DNA of 64,000 nt from PALSA-1440 sp050011195 (GTDB lineage Bacteria; Verrucomicrobiota; Verrucomicrobiia; Limisphaerales; UBA8199): contig JBEKJO010000011.1 in NCBI GenBank assembly GCA_050011195.1, positions 5,863 through 69,862 of the forward strand. The letters run 5' to 3'. The position numbers and the translations under genes are program-made. Shown in pieces: positions 26,161-36,181 of this stretch; positions within the stretch are counted from its first letter, which is position 1; each line of letters opens with the position of its first letter. Below the pieces are notes generated by a model. The model made no database searches and was not told where the DNA came from. It was given only the letters and a program-made list of their open reading frames with translations.

Positions 26161-29100
26161 TTATTGCTCTATCACCACGAATACATTGGTTTTCCTGACG
26201 ATTCCCCCGGGCAAGGTGAAGCAGGTGGTCGTGTTGGTTGCAGTAATCGGAGTGCCGTTAGTCGGCCAGCTTGCTCTAGGCACGGCCAGGCTGGTGTTGG
26301 TCAGCACATAGTAAACGACGTTTGACACAGACTGCCAGCACACGACGAAGTTGGTGCCGGTACTGTCAAGGGACGCAGACGTGATCGAGAATGTCGCCGG
26401 CAGCGGGTTCACCGTCAGCGTGCCGGTGTTGTAGGTGATGCTGTAGTTGGCCGGATTGAAGGTCCCGCCCGAAGCGCTAGAGATGGTAAGCGTATATGAG
26501 CCCACCGCCTCATTCGCCGTACCCACTGGCGCACTGCCGGAGATGACCAGGAGCACCGTCCCAATCGTTTCACCGTTCTGCAGGCCGCTGGCGGTAAATG
26601 CCTTGCTGTTATAATTCGTCGTCCCGTCGATGGGTGTCAACGCCGCCGGAAACGTGCCATAGGTAGTGGTGATGTTGTTGGCGGTAACCGTCAGCGGAGC
26701 CGCCGTCACGGTCTGGGACAATGGGCCGGCGGTGCTCGCCCCATAATTACTGTCGCCGCTATAGACCGCTGTGATGCTGGGATAGACGGCTACGGACAGG
26801 GTCGGCAAGTTGAGCGTGGCCAGTCCTGTTCCGGTGTTAACCGCTACCGGGGAACCTAGCGGCGCGCCGTTGTTGAAGAATTGCACTACGCCGCCATTCG
26901 GGACGGGAGAAACAGCCGCCGTAAGGGCTACCGAGCCGTATGTGCTGCCGCCAGTGGAAGAGAGGGCGGTCGTGGTCTGGTTGGCGGGTGTCACCACCTT
27001 CATAATCACGGTTGAGCCGCTGACGGAGGCGGCCGCCGAGGCGCCGGCGGCCAGGCCATTGCCAGCGACGATGACAGGAATAGCGGGAGCGCCGTTGATG
27101 GTGCCGGTGACCCCGTCGGTCACTTGGATCAGACTGTAAGTGCCGGCGCCCAATGCGCTGATTGCGTTGGTGACGACAATCTGGTTGTTATTAAGTTTCA
27201 ACGCGCCCTGGAGGATTTCGAGAGCCGGATCGGAAGGATCGCCGCTGGTGGACGAGGGCGTGTAGGTCAGGCAAATCGGCTGCGCGCCTAGGTTGACCGT
27301 GCCGGCGGAAGCGCCATTGATCGCGGCGGCGCTGCTTCCCTGGATGGTGCCGCTGCCGCTGGCGTTGAGGGTTGCGTTGGCGCTCAAAGCATAGGCAGGG
27401 AAGGCGGACACATCGAAGGTCGCGCCTTCGGCAATGGCAATCGCCGAAGAATTGCTGATGGAACCGGTGCTGGCCAAGGCCAGGGTGCCGGCGCTGACGG
27501 TTGTGGGGCCGGCGTAAGTGTTCGTCCCGCTTAAAGTCAGCGTATTGCCGTACCCCGCCATGGTCAGTCCGCCCACTCCCGGATAGGTGAACAAATTGGC
27601 GAGGGGAATCTGTCCGAGAGAGCCGCCGCTAGGCGTCCACTCGAGTTCGCAGATGGCCCCGCCGCCGCCCTGCATATATTCCAGGCGAAAATCGTAGAGG
27701 GTGTTGGGATTCAGCGTGATGGCGGCGCTCGTCCTGGTGGTTGACCCATGGAAGCCCCAATTGTCTATCACCAACTGGCCGTTGACCCAAAGACGGGTCC
27801 CGTCGTCCGAAATGGTCGTAAAGGTGTAAGACGACGCCGAGGTCGTGAGCAACTGCCCGATCCACCGGACACTGAAATCGGTGGTCTGCGGGTAAAGCGG
27901 ATTCACAGTGGGTTGCGTGAAGTCGGGGATATAAAAGCTGCTATCCACGCGCGAGACTGCCAGGCCGGTAAAAGCGAGGTTCGTATAGTAAAATCCCTGC
28001 AATCCGTTCACCGAAGGGCTGTTGGCATAAGGCAGCGGGGAATTCTCGATCACGCCGGAAAAAGCGCCCCCGTTCACCGTCAGCGTCCCCCCCTCCAGGT
28101 TCACCGTTCCATTGCCGGACAGGGAAGGAAGGGTCTGATTCAGGCTGACGATATCCAGAACGCCGGGATTGGTGACGCCTACCGACACCGTGTCCGGAAT
28201 GACGCTGACAAAGCTGGGGTACGATGCGGGACTGAGCACCAAGGTGGCGGGCACCGCATTGCCGCCGCTGACGGTGGTCGTGCCGGAGTAAGTGTTGACG
28301 CCGCTGAGAACCTCCTCCCCGCCGGTGATCGCCAGATTACCCGTGCCGCTGATGACGCCGGAATACGCGCCGCTGCCGCCCTCCTCGACCACCCCGGATT
28401 TCCCGCCATTGATCGTCAGGGTGGCGTTATCGTTGTTCACATTGCCTCCGGCCGCCGTCGTGCCGGCCGGCACACCCAGTGTGGCAATGGAATCACTGTA
28501 GCCGTTCATGTTAAACGCCCCAGCGTTGGCTATCAGAAGGGATGAGTTGGTGGGGACACCATAGTTGGCGCCCAGTTTGAGAACGCCGCCGTTGACGGTG
28601 GTCAAGCCGCTGTAGGTGTTGGTGGCCGAAAGCACAATCGTGCCCGGTTCCGCGGTGAAGGTGATGCCATAGCCGCTGCCGCCGTCGCCAATGACGCCGC
28701 TGATCGTGGCGGCGGAGCTGCTGTTGCCGTTGCCCATCGTGGTGTTGCCATGGAGGGTCACCGGCCCGCTGATCAGGGCGCCATTTTCAATCCGCAACGA
28801 GCCATAAGTCTCGGAATTCCCGGCGCCATAGAGATTCACGGGACAGGGAATGATGACCCCGCTATTGGCGACATAAAGGGTTCCGCCCGAGGCGACGTTG
28901 ACGGTTGCGGCGCTGTTCAAATTGACGCCGGTGGTGAGAATTTGGGCCTTGGCGGTGCTGCCGGGACTGGTGGGACAATTGAGCGTGCCGGTAAAACTGG
29001 ACATCGAACCGCCCAGTTGAAGGTTGTTGCTGGCGGTTTCTACGAGGTTAACGGTTCCGGGTCCGCTGATGGCGTTGGCCAGAATGATGTTGTTGCCGAC

Positions 29101-31878
29101 GATGCCCACGTCCAAGGCGCCGTTGGCGTTGACCGTGATCGTCCCTGTGCCTGCCGCGCTCGCCGAGTTAGTGAGATATACCGTGCCGTTTGCGTCAATG
29201 ATGGTGCCGCCGCTGTAAGTGTTGGCGTTGGTCAGGGTCAATGTGGCGTCGCCGGCATAGGTGAGCGAGTACGGGCCGCTAACGACAGTGCTGACCAGCG
29301 TGATATTGCCGCTGCCGCCAATGGTGGTGTTGCCCGCCAGAACGATGCCGCTTTGGGTGCACTCGAGGGCGGAGCCGGAGATGCCATCGTTAATCAGCGC
29401 CCCGGCGCCGCCGGGGCCGGCGCCCGCGAGCGTGAGCGTGCCCATGCCGAGCGCCGTCAAGCTCTGGCCGTTCAAGTCAAAATAGCCGTCCGGGCTGTTG
29501 ACCGTGAGGGCGGTGGTGTGGTAGAGATCGTAGCCGCCGCTGCCGTTCAACCTAAGCCCGGCGCTGTTGTTCGCGGCGCCGATGCCCACGGAGCTGTTGC
29601 CGCCGCCCAGCCCGTGCACGGTGGAAGTGCTGGTTTTATTGATGATCACCAGCCCGGAATTGATGGCCATGGTGAGACCGCTGTTGTCCATCCCGCCGCC
29701 CAGGATCAGTGTGCCGGGGCCGACAAAAGTCTGGCCGGCGCCTTCGAGCTGGCAGTCAATGGCTGTGGCGGCGCCGTCGGGAACAGTGATCGTCGGCCCG
29801 CCGCTCAAGGTAAGGACCGCGGATGCGCTACTACTATTGGTTACTATAGTATAACCCGGCGTAGTGAAGACGAGTCCGTTCGCGGTCTCGTTGTTTGCCA
29901 GCGTGACAGTTCCGGCGGTTCCGGCAAAGGTCGCGATATTGTTCGTGATCCACGTGGTATCTGAACTTCCGCTGACCCACCAGTCGGATGTAGTGCTGTC
30001 CCAGCTTCCGGTGCCACCGCCGCCGGGGCTGGCCTTCAGGCCGGCGGCATCCCAATAGATGCCACTATTAGCCGTAACATTGAGGGTGCCGTTGCCGCTG
30101 AAGAAGGCGTACTGATAGGTCGCACCCGAAGTGGCCGAGCCATAGGTTCCAACCGCCATGGGAAAGCCGCTGAAGAAGAGGGCTTTTATGGTCTGCGTGC
30201 CCGAGAAATTGAGGTCCACCGCGCCGGCGGCGAGCGTATTGGTCAAGAGGTTGAGGATGGCGGTGGAAGCCAGGGCGGAGGTGTTGTTGTCAAGCTCGAG
30301 GGTGCCCCCATTGACCGAGACGTTGCCCGTGATATAGCCGGTGGCGCTGACGTCGAGGGCGCCCCCATTGACGATGAGGGTCCCGATGGAGCCGTTGACG
30401 GTTTGGCTGCCCGCATTGAAGGTGAGGGTCGTGATAGAGCTGGAGGCGAGGTCGCTGAGGGTGCCCCCATTGACGGTGAGGTTCGCGGCAGTGCTGGAAG
30501 CGTTGAGGGCGAGGGTGCCGGTGGTGAGGGTGATGGCGCCCGAGATCGTGCCGCTGTTGGTCACGGCGCCCGCATTGAGGGTGAGGGCGCCCGAGATCGT
30601 GCCGCTGTTGGTCACGGCGCCCCCATTGACGGTGACGGTGCCCGCGACAGTGCCGCTGACGTTCAGAATGCCGGCGCTGGCCACGGTCACGGCGCTGCCC
30701 GAGGCCAGCGAGCCGGGGCTGTTGACGTTGAGCGTGCCGGCGGTGATCATGGTGTTGCCGGTATAGGTGTTGGCGCCGGTTAAGGTGAGGTTGGCGGCGC
30801 TCTTGTTCACGGTCAACGTGCCTGTCCCGGAAATGATACCCGACAGGGTCTGTGGGGTTGAGCTGGCGTAAGTGAACACTCCGTAGTTGGTAATGAGGCC
30901 CGAATAAGCGCCGCTACCGCTGCCGGTGTCGCCTAGGTCACCCGAGCCAATGATGCTGAGCGTGGGAGTGTAGCCGCCCCAATTGGTGATGGTCGTGCCG
31001 CCAGTGTAAGTGTTAGCCCCGCCCAGCTCCAGCGTGCCGGCATCCGCTATTATAAGCCCGGCTCCGGTGCCGCTGATGACGCCGCTAATCTCGGTCACTT
31101 CCGTCGCCGTTGAGGACGTCTCGAGGATGGTATATCCTGAAGGCAGAGAAAAGCTGCCGGAAAAGGTCGTGCCGGGAGCGCCTGACACGGGATTGCCGCC
31201 GGCTAGATTTAAAGTATCGCCCGCCGTGGGGAAGGAAAAGGCATTGGTGATGGTAATCGCGATTTCAGGGAGAGAATTGTTAACCAGCGCGCCGCCGGGG
31301 GTGCCGTTCATGGTAATGGTACCCGAGCCGAACGAATTGTTGTTGTAGTAATAAATAATCTGGCCGCCGGTAAGCTCGGTTCCCCCCGCGTAGGTGTTGG
31401 TGGCATTCAAAGCGATGTAACCGTTGCCGTGCTGCACCAACTGACCCGCCCCTGTAATCGGGAGATTGAAGATGAGATTACCCACCCCATCGCAGTAAAA
31501 ACTCTGCGACCCGCTGGGAATTGAAATCGAGCCGCTGGAACCGCTGTTGAAGGTAATGTTCGTTACATAGGAGCAGCTAGGGTTCTGATATCCAGTTCCC
31601 AAGCCAGCGCAGGTTACGGCGCCGTTGACGGTGATGGTCAGAGCGGAGATGCCGGCGGTGCCGGCGGTAAATAGAGCTGTGTCGCCGCTCGTGAAGGCAA
31701 CCGGCGAAGCGGTCAATGCCGAAGTGGGAGACCAGTTTGCGGTGGTGGTGTCCCAGGTGCCGCTGGAGGGCGTGCCGGTCCCGTTGTTGTCCCACCAAAG
31801 GGTTTGTGCTGCGGCGTGATTCGCCAGAAGGCAGAACACGAGGCCGAGGGTAGCGGTGGTGAAGGATTTAGAGTTCAT
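26161..31878 (-). CDS. Giant autotransporter-associated beta-strand-repeat protein with PA14, Ig-like and MBG domains
   Basis: About 1,905 residues. A signal peptide (VFCLLANHAAAQ) precedes a block starting LWWDNNGTGTPSSGTWDTTT, the usual opening of PATR proteins. A long run of repeats with GxxTLTLxGxNTYxGxT units (TLELGGANTYTGGTTI, NLTLTGANTYTGNTMI, TLTLSGTNTYAGPTTV) forms a beta solenoid. A PA14 domain lies near residues 1340-1470 (YYTNLAFTG, TISDDGTRLWVNGQLVIDNW). Then come an Ig-like repeat (GGVVQFFNNGAPLGSPVAV), an MBG domain (LTVTANNITTTYGTFPAAL) and an end module. No membrane barrel is visible, so despite the repeat name it is probably secreted by another route. An adhesin or glycan-binding matrix role is inferred. 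Confidence 0.88.
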   Translation of the reverse strand: MNSKSFTTATLGLVFCLLANHAAAQTLWWDNNGTGTPSSGTWDTTTANWSPTSALTASPVAFTSGDTALFTAGTAGISALTITVNGAVTCAGLGTGYQNPSCSYVTNITFNSGSSGSISIPSGSQSFYCDGVGNLIFNLPITGAGQLVQHGNGYIALNATNTYAGGTELTGGQIIYYYNNNSFGSGTITMNGTPGGALVNNSLPEIAITITNAFSFPTAGDTLNLAGGNPVSGAPGTTFSGSFSLPSGYTILETSSTATEVTEISGVISGTGAGLIIADAGTLELGGANTYTGGTTITNWGGYTPTLSIIGSGDLGDTGSGSGAYSGLITNYGVFTYASSTPQTLSGIISGTGTLTVNKSAANLTLTGANTYTGNTMITAGTLNVNSPGSLASGSAVTVASAGILNVSGTVAGTVTVNGGAVTNSGTISGALTLNAGAVTNSGTISGAITLTTGTLALNASSTAANLTVNGGTLSDLASSSITTLTFNAGSQTVNGSIGTLIVNGGALDVSATGYITGNVSVNGGTLELDNNTSALASTAILNLLTNTLAAGAVDLNFSGTQTIKALFFSGFPMAVGTYGSATSGATYQYAFFSGNGTLNVTANSGIYWDAAGLKASPGGGGTGSWDSTTSDWWVSGSSDTTWITNNIATFAGTAGTVTLANNETANGLVFTTPGYTIVTNSSSASAVLTLSGGPTITVPDGAATAIDCQLEGAGQTFVGPGTLILGGGMDNSGLTMAINSGLVIINKTSTSTVHGLGGGNSSVGIGAANNSAGLRLNGSGGYDLYHTTALTVNSPDGYFDLNGQSLTALGMGTLTLAGAGPGGAGALINDGISGSALECTQSGIVLAGNTTIGGSGNITLVSTVVSGPYSLTYAGDATLTLTNANTYSGGTIIDANGTVYLTNSASAAGTGTITVNANGALDVGIVGNNIILANAISGPGTVNLVETASNNLQLGGSMSSFTGTLNCPTSPGSTAKAQILTTGVNLNSAATVNVASGGTLYVANSGVIIPCPVNLYGAGNSETYGSLRIENGALISGPVTLHGNTTMGNGNSSSAATISGVIGDGGSGYGITFTAEPGTIVLSATNTYSGLTTVNGGVLKLGANYGVPTNSSLLIANAGAFNMNGYSDSIATLGVPAGTTAAGGNVNNDNATLTINGGKSGVVEEGGSGAYSGVISGTGNLAITGGEEVLSGVNTYSGTTTVSGGNAVPATLVLSPASYPSFVSVIPDTVSVGVTNPGVLDIVSLNQTLPSLSGNGTVNLEGGTLTVNGGAFSGVIENSPLPYANSPSVNGLQGFYYTNLAFTGLAVSRVDSSFYIPDFTQPTVNPLYPQTTDFSVRWIGQLLTTSASSYTFTTISDDGTRLWVNGQLVIDNWGFHGSTTRTSAAITLNPNTLYDFRLEYMQGGGGAICELEWTPSGGSLGQIPLANLFTYPGVGGLTMAGYGNTLTLSGTNTYAGPTTVSAGTLALASTGSISNSSAIAIAEGATFDVSAFPAYALSANATLNASGSGTIQGSSAAAINGASAGTVNLGAQPICLTYTPSSTSGDPSDPALEILQGALKLNNNQIVVTNAISALGAGTYSLIQVTDGVTGTINGAPAIPVIVAGNGLAAGASAAASVSGSTVIMKVVTPANQTTTALSSTGGSTYGSVALTAAVSPVPNGGVVQFFNNGAPLGSPVAVNTGTGLATLNLPTLSVAVYPSITAVYSGDSNYGASTAGPLSQTVTAAPLTVTANNITTTYGTFPAALTPIDGTTNYNSKAFTASGLQNGETIGTVLLVISGSAPVGTANEAVGSYTLTISSASGGTFNPANYSITYNTGTLTVNPLPATFSITSASLDSTGTNFVVCWQSVSNVVYYVLTNTSLAVPRASWPTNGTPITATNTTTCFTLPGGIVRKTNVFVVIEQ
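30535..30636. repeat. 51-bp direct repeat inside the giant gene
   Basis: Two adjacent, nearly identical 51-bp units (30535-30585 and 30586-30636), 17 codons each, in a region of very regular short coding repeats (GTVTVNGGAVTNSGTISGAL type). This indicates recent duplication. Confidence 0.8.
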
Positions 31879-32168
31879 AGTTTTGTCTGCTGTTTTTAGT
31901 ATTGTTTTTGTTTGCGGTTGAACGAGGCCGCCGCTGACGCTCGCGCCTGGCGGTTGACATACGGGTTCGGTTGGCCACATCGCGCTGACGCGCTACGTTC
32001 TGCGGGACATTTAACATTCCAAAGCTCACATTGTCGAACACCGGTTACCAAATCGCGCTTCGGGGCGCAACAAAGAAGACGAACAATGTTTCGGAAAACC
32101 CTTCCCCTGTTGGGTAACCTTTTCCCATGAGTCAACGCGCCGGTGCCTGCCCCGCTTTATGCTTTCAG

Positions 32169-34010
32169 CTAGCCTCCGCCCGCGTCCTCTGCTTCCGATT
32201 GCGCCATCAGTCGGACACGCGCGGCTTCCATTTCGGCTTTGACCTGGGCGATCCGGGCGCGGATCAGCTCACGGTTCTCCTCTCTTGCGGTGATGAGTTC
32301 CCGGGTCAGCGCTTCGATGCGCTCCTGATACGCCGAGTTCTGCCGCTGGATCTGCTGCTCGATTCGGGCCAGCCGCTCTTCCACCGCCAGCGCCTTGAGC
32401 GTGGCAACTTGCTGTGCCCCTAACAACTGCGCCCGGTCGGCTATCAGTTTCCGCACCAGCTTCTGTTTCAGCCAATGGCGCAAGTGCGGTATCAGCTCGC
32501 TGCGGATTACGGCGGTAGCCCGCTCCGCGCGCTGCTCGGCGACCAGGGCCCGCTGGCGCAACACTTCGGCCTGGGTCTGTGTCGCCCCCGGTGCCTTGAT
32601 GTGAATCAGTGGGCGCGACGCGGGCGACGCCGCCCCGTTTGCTGGTGCAGCTCCGGTTACCGACCGTGTCCCTGCCACAACAGTGTACGACGACGGGAAG
32701 TCTCCACCACCCTCGCCCCAGTCGGTGATTAAGGCTGGTGTTGACGGTGAAAACGGTCGTTTTCGCCTGGCCAAACTCCACACCACTGCGGCGACCGCAA
32801 TGATCCCCCCCACCACTGCGGCTGTCACGAAGTGACCGTTGAAAGCCTGCGCGGGAGCTGTCGGAGTTGGAATGGGAGAGGGAGCCGCGACCGCCGGTTG
32901 CACCGGTTGCTTGGGTGGCGCGGTCTTCGCAGCTTCACTTGCCCTGGCTTCCGCCTTGACCTCACTGGCCCGGCTTGAGCGAGGTGCTTCCCTGACAGGC
33001 AACGCCTTGGTTGCCTGGGCCGCGACGGCCTTAGCCGGGTCCAGCTCTACGTCGCACGTCACCGGACGATGCACGAACGCCGGCGTGGACGGGATGCGCG
33101 GGTTGGTGGCGCAGCCCGCCGGTTGGGTGAAAATGTAATCGACCGTGGTGCCAAGCTGTCCGGCCCTGCCGGGTCGGGTAACCCTCTCTGCGGCAGGCAC
33201 CTCCAGGAAAGCATCGCCAAACCCGGCCTCCTCCAGCATCTGCAAGGGCCTGTCTTGCGCAGCCAGCTCGTCTGGTGTGCCAGGGTCGAACGTGCCGCCC
33301 ACCACCAGGACCTGCGCCCGGTTGGCCACCCAATTCGTCACCGAACCAACCTGCTCGAGCAATTGAGCAACCGACGCCGCTTGTGCCCGCAGATTGGCCG
33401 CGCTCTGCCCGGGGTCGGCCCCCCTCGCCGGTGCAGTGCCTGCCTGGACCGAGAAAAAACCGATCCGTTGCTTGCCAATCTGCAGAGCGGCAAAGGCCAC
33501 GCCGCCCGGCAAGGCTGCCTGACCCTTCGTTCGCCACGCCTCCGACCACGAGAAATAGGCCTTCCGCTTGGCTAAGATCGCCACCTGCTGTCGGCGTGCG
33601 GTCCCCGTTCGCGGGTCCTGAAACGACGAGCAGATCAAGACCTTGTATTCGGCGGGCTTGAGCGCCTGCGCAAGCTGGTCGCACATCTGCCAATCACTGA
33701 CCTGCTGCAAAAGGATCACGTCCGGGTTCTGCCTCTTTAAGGCGGCGGCTGCTTGCCGGATGCTGGTTTGATTCGTGCTGGCCGCCGCGTTGGTTCGGCC
33801 TGCGACCGTTGCCGACTCCAGGTTCCACGTGGTTACGCGGATCGTATCCGCAAAACAACTCGGGCTCAAGATGAGCAGCGCCAGCGCCAAGCCGGCAATT
33901 TCACAAGCTGATATGCAACGCAGGTCTCCTGACCTCCACGTGCCGCAGCCTGCCCGACCGCCTGCCGACTGGGAAGTCGGCGATGCGGCTGGGTCGTCCA
34001 CCATCGTCAT
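32169..34010 (-). CDS. Degenerate endonuclease/exonuclease/phosphatase-domain protein with transmembrane helix and coiled-coil tail
   Basis: A 613-residue product. A hydrophobic leader (AGLALALLILSPSCFA) is followed by an EEP fold: TIRVTTWNLES, NPDVILLQQVSDW, VLVVGGTFDPGTPDE, TTVDYIFT, HRPVTCDVEL. Several catalytic positions are altered: LQQV instead of LQEV (about residue 102), GGTFD instead of GDFN (about 238), and no SDH before the final His. A Pro/Ala-rich linker, one transmembrane helix (TAAVVGGIIAVAAVVWSLA near residue 400) and a long basic/acidic coiled coil (residues about 480-610) follow. The protein is therefore probably a non-catalytic scaffold. Distant from its neighbours; 290 bp separate it from the giant gene downstream. 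Confidence 0.65.
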   Translation of the reverse strand: MTMVDDPAASPTSQSAGGRAGCGTWRSGDLRCISACEIAGLALALLILSPSCFADTIRVTTWNLESATVAGRTNAAASTNQTSIRQAAAALKRQNPDVILLQQVSDWQMCDQLAQALKPAEYKVLICSSFQDPRTGTARRQQVAILAKRKAYFSWSEAWRTKGQAALPGGVAFAALQIGKQRIGFFSVQAGTAPARGADPGQSAANLRAQAASVAQLLEQVGSVTNWVANRAQVLVVGGTFDPGTPDELAAQDRPLQMLEEAGFGDAFLEVPAAERVTRPGRAGQLGTTVDYIFTQPAGCATNPRIPSTPAFVHRPVTCDVELDPAKAVAAQATKALPVREAPRSSRASEVKAEARASEAAKTAPPKQPVQPAVAAPSPIPTPTAPAQAFNGHFVTAAVVGGIIAVAAVVWSLARRKRPFSPSTPALITDWGEGGGDFPSSYTVVAGTRSVTGAAPANGAASPASRPLIHIKAPGATQTQAEVLRQRALVAEQRAERATAVIRSELIPHLRHWLKQKLVRKLIADRAQLLGAQQVATLKALAVEERLARIEQQIQRQNSAYQERIEALTRELITAREENRELIRARIAQVKAEMEAARVRLMAQSEAEDAGGG

Positions 34011-34188
34011 CTGTTGCTGCGAAATAATGAGCGTATCTCAACCCGTCGCCCCGGTCACTGTCAAGAAGCGACTGCACTGGAGCGCGACTTTCCCCAGCCG
34101 CGCCCGCAACGAGGCGGTAAGCGCGTTCAGTGGCGTTGAGCCCTGCGACATGGCCATTCTCAACCCCCCGATCACCCATCGTGGGGCT

Positions 34189-35013
34189 TCACCAGGGGCC
34201 AGGATCGAGGTCTGCGGGATGAAAGAATACGGTCCAACCACTGTCCGCCGACCCGATGTCGATGGTCGTCTTGTATCTGGCCAGATCGAATTTCCTCCAG
34301 AGCACACTGCCATCCTCGTAGAGGAAATTCCCCCCGATGGATACACCCGCGTTATTCCGATGGTTCGCGAAGGGAAAGCTCTGCGGGGTCACTCCGGTCG
34401 TGCCGAACCAGGCAAGGTTCGGGATCGAGCCGGTGGCCTGTATCTTGTCAATCATGACCGGCGCCTTGCGATACGAACTGCCAAGCTTCGTCCGGTAAAC
34501 CCATGCACCAAGCCCTTGGTCATTGTAGTTCGGCCATCCGTTCGCATCGCGTCCGGGCAGAAACTGGTAACCGATCAGGTTCACCTTGTCTTCCTCCGAT
34601 TCAACGGCGCGGTGCCATTCATCGGTGGGGCAATAAAGCACGTCCTGCACGTTCCGCTCCCCTGTGGTTGTGCCCGGGTGGTTGGGATACAAGTACTGCG
34701 GGTAAAAATTGGTGTTCAGACTCAAACCCATCCAGGCAAAACCGCTGGCTCCGTCGGTGGTGGCGTTAACCACGAAGCATTCCCGGTTGTCCCCGGCATA
34801 CAGGGTGACAGCAATCCCCCATTGCTTCAGATTGCTGGCGCACTGAACCCTCACCGCCTTCTCCTTGGACCTGACCAACGCCGGCAACAGCAGGGCGGCC
34901 AGGATGGCGATGATCGCGATCACCACCAGCAACTCGATTAAGGTAAACCCCCGCCGCCACAGCCGGCCGCTGCGACGCAAAGAACCAAGCCGGCTGCCAG
35001 ACATCATGTTCAT
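34189..35013 (-). CDS. Type II secretion pseudopilin-like protein (second copy)
   Basis: About 274 residues with the prepilin motif RGFTLIELLVVIAIIAILAA, then LLPALVRSKEKAVRVQCASN and a C-terminal SIGGNFLYEDGSVLWRKFD instead of the strict H-X9-DG pattern (NHRNNAGVSIGG...EDGS). The start at 35013 has GGGGA upstream; an ATG at 35031 is the alternative. It belongs to the large family that includes the genes at 22872 and 62332. The 5' ends of this gene and of the divergent ThuA-like gene lie 118 bp apart. Confidence 0.82.
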   Translation of the reverse strand: MNMMSGSRLGSLRRSGRLWRRGFTLIELLVVIAIIAILAALLLPALVRSKEKAVRVQCASNLKQWGIAVTLYAGDNRECFVVNATTDGASGFAWMGLSLNTNFYPQYLYPNHPGTTTGERNVQDVLYCPTDEWHRAVESEEDKVNLIGYQFLPGRDANGWPNYNDQGLGAWVYRTKLGSSYRKAPVMIDKIQATGSIPNLAWFGTTGVTPQSFPFANHRNNAGVSIGGNFLYEDGSVLWRKFDLARYKTTIDIGSADSGWTVFFHPADLDPGPW

Positions 35014-35131
35014 CTTCGGTCCCCGCAACATCTGTCGCCAGCCTATGAACGAAGACCTGCCCCGTCAAGTCAGAATTGGCCTGGGGTTCGAGCTTTACTG
35101 CCTCCGTCCAATCCCCTACGCTCGGTGCAAA

Positions 35132-36154
35132 ATGAGAGCCGGGATTAGCAGATGCTTCACCACGTTCATCGCAGTGTTGCCGTTCGCTCTCGCCGGGTGG
35201 ACGCGCGCAGCGGACGGGGTCGTCTATCCGGGCCAGCAGGGGCCAGGCAAGGGCAAGCAGATCGTCTTCCTCGCGGGCGACGAGGAGTATCGCTCCGAGG
35301 AAGGGCTGCCGATGCTGGCGAAGATTCTCGCCGTGCGGCACGGGTTCAAGTGCACGGTGCTCTTCGCCATTAACCCGGCGGACGGCACGATCGACCCGCT
35401 CACGCTCACCAACCTGCCCGGCCTGGCGGCGCTCGACTCCGCCGACCTCTGCGTGATGGGCCTGCGCTTCCGCGAGCTGCCCGATCAGCAGATGAAGCAC
35501 TTCGTGGATTACGTCAACGCGGGCAAACCGATCATCGCCTTGCGCACCAGCACGCACGCGTTCAAGTACGATCACAACCGCGAAAGCCCCTATGCGAAGT
35601 ACGACTGGCACAGCCAGGATTGGCCCGGCGGCTTCGGCCAGCAGGTGCTGGGTGAGACGTGGGTCGATCACCATGGCAGCCACGGGAAAGAAAGCACCCG
35701 CGGCGTGATCAACCTTGCCTTCCAGGACCATCCGGTGCTGCGCGGTGTGGCCGATGTCTGGGTGCCGACCGATGTCTATAGCGTCATCCATCTGCCCAAG
35801 ACTACCCAAGTGCTCGTCTGGGGCCAGGTCTTGTCGGGCATGAAACCGACTGACCCGCCGGTCCAGGGCGCCAAGAACCATCCGATGATGCCGCTGGTCT
35901 GGCTCCGCAATTACACGGGCGAGAGCGGCAAGACCTCGAAGGTGTTCACCACCACGATGGGTGCGGCGGTTGACCTCGAGAACGAGGGCCTGCGCCGGCT
36001 CTTGGTCAATGCCTCCTATTGGGCCGTCGGCCTCCAAGAGAGAATCCCGGCCCAAGCCAACGTCGATTACGTGGGCGAATACAAGCCCGGCTGGTTTGGC
36101 TTCGGCAAGTTTAAGCCGGGGCTGAGGCCGGAGGACTTGACGCTGAAGCATTGA
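35132..36154 (+). CDS. Secreted ThuA-like domain protein
   Basis: About 340 residues with a signal peptide (TTFIAVLPFALAGWTRAAD). The ThuA fold, a class I glutamine-amidotransferase-like domain, is visible in GKQIVFLAGDEEYRSEEGLP, DSADLCVMGLRFRELPDQQM, VNAGKPIIALRTSTHAF, QVLGETWVDHHG and the late FTTTMGAAVDLENEG. Family members occur in trehalose and sugar-acid use and in many Planctomycetes/Verrucomicrobia secreted enzymes; substrate unknown. The ATG at 35132 is the only one adjoining the signal peptide; upstream frame to 34865 is antisense to the pseudopilin. It is followed by an SthA-like gene after 27 bp and may share its transcript. Confidence 0.82.
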   Translation: MRAGISRCFTTFIAVLPFALAGWTRAADGVVYPGQQGPGKGKQIVFLAGDEEYRSEEGLPMLAKILAVRHGFKCTVLFAINPADGTIDPLTLTNLPGLAALDSADLCVMGLRFRELPDQQMKHFVDYVNAGKPIIALRTSTHAFKYDHNRESPYAKYDWHSQDWPGGFGQQVLGETWVDHHGSHGKESTRGVINLAFQDHPVLRGVADVWVPTDVYSVIHLPKTTQVLVWGQVLSGMKPTDPPVQGAKNHPMMPLVWLRNYTGESGKTSKVFTTTMGAAVDLENEGLRRLLVNASYWAVGLQERIPAQANVDYVGEYKPGWFGFGKFKPGLRPEDLTLKH

Positions 36155-36181
36155 AGCGCGAAACATAATCTGTGTAATTCA

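Noticed and set aside
28750..29964. 404-codon plus-strand frame opposite the giant repeat gene
   Set aside because: Shadow of the regular repeats on the other strand.
30403..30783. CRISPR-like regular repeats
   Set aside because: The repeats are in frame, without spacers, and encode beta-solenoid units.
34865..35131. N-terminal extension of the ThuA-like protein
   Set aside because: The upstream codons are antisense to the pseudopilin gene; a signal peptide begins at 35132.
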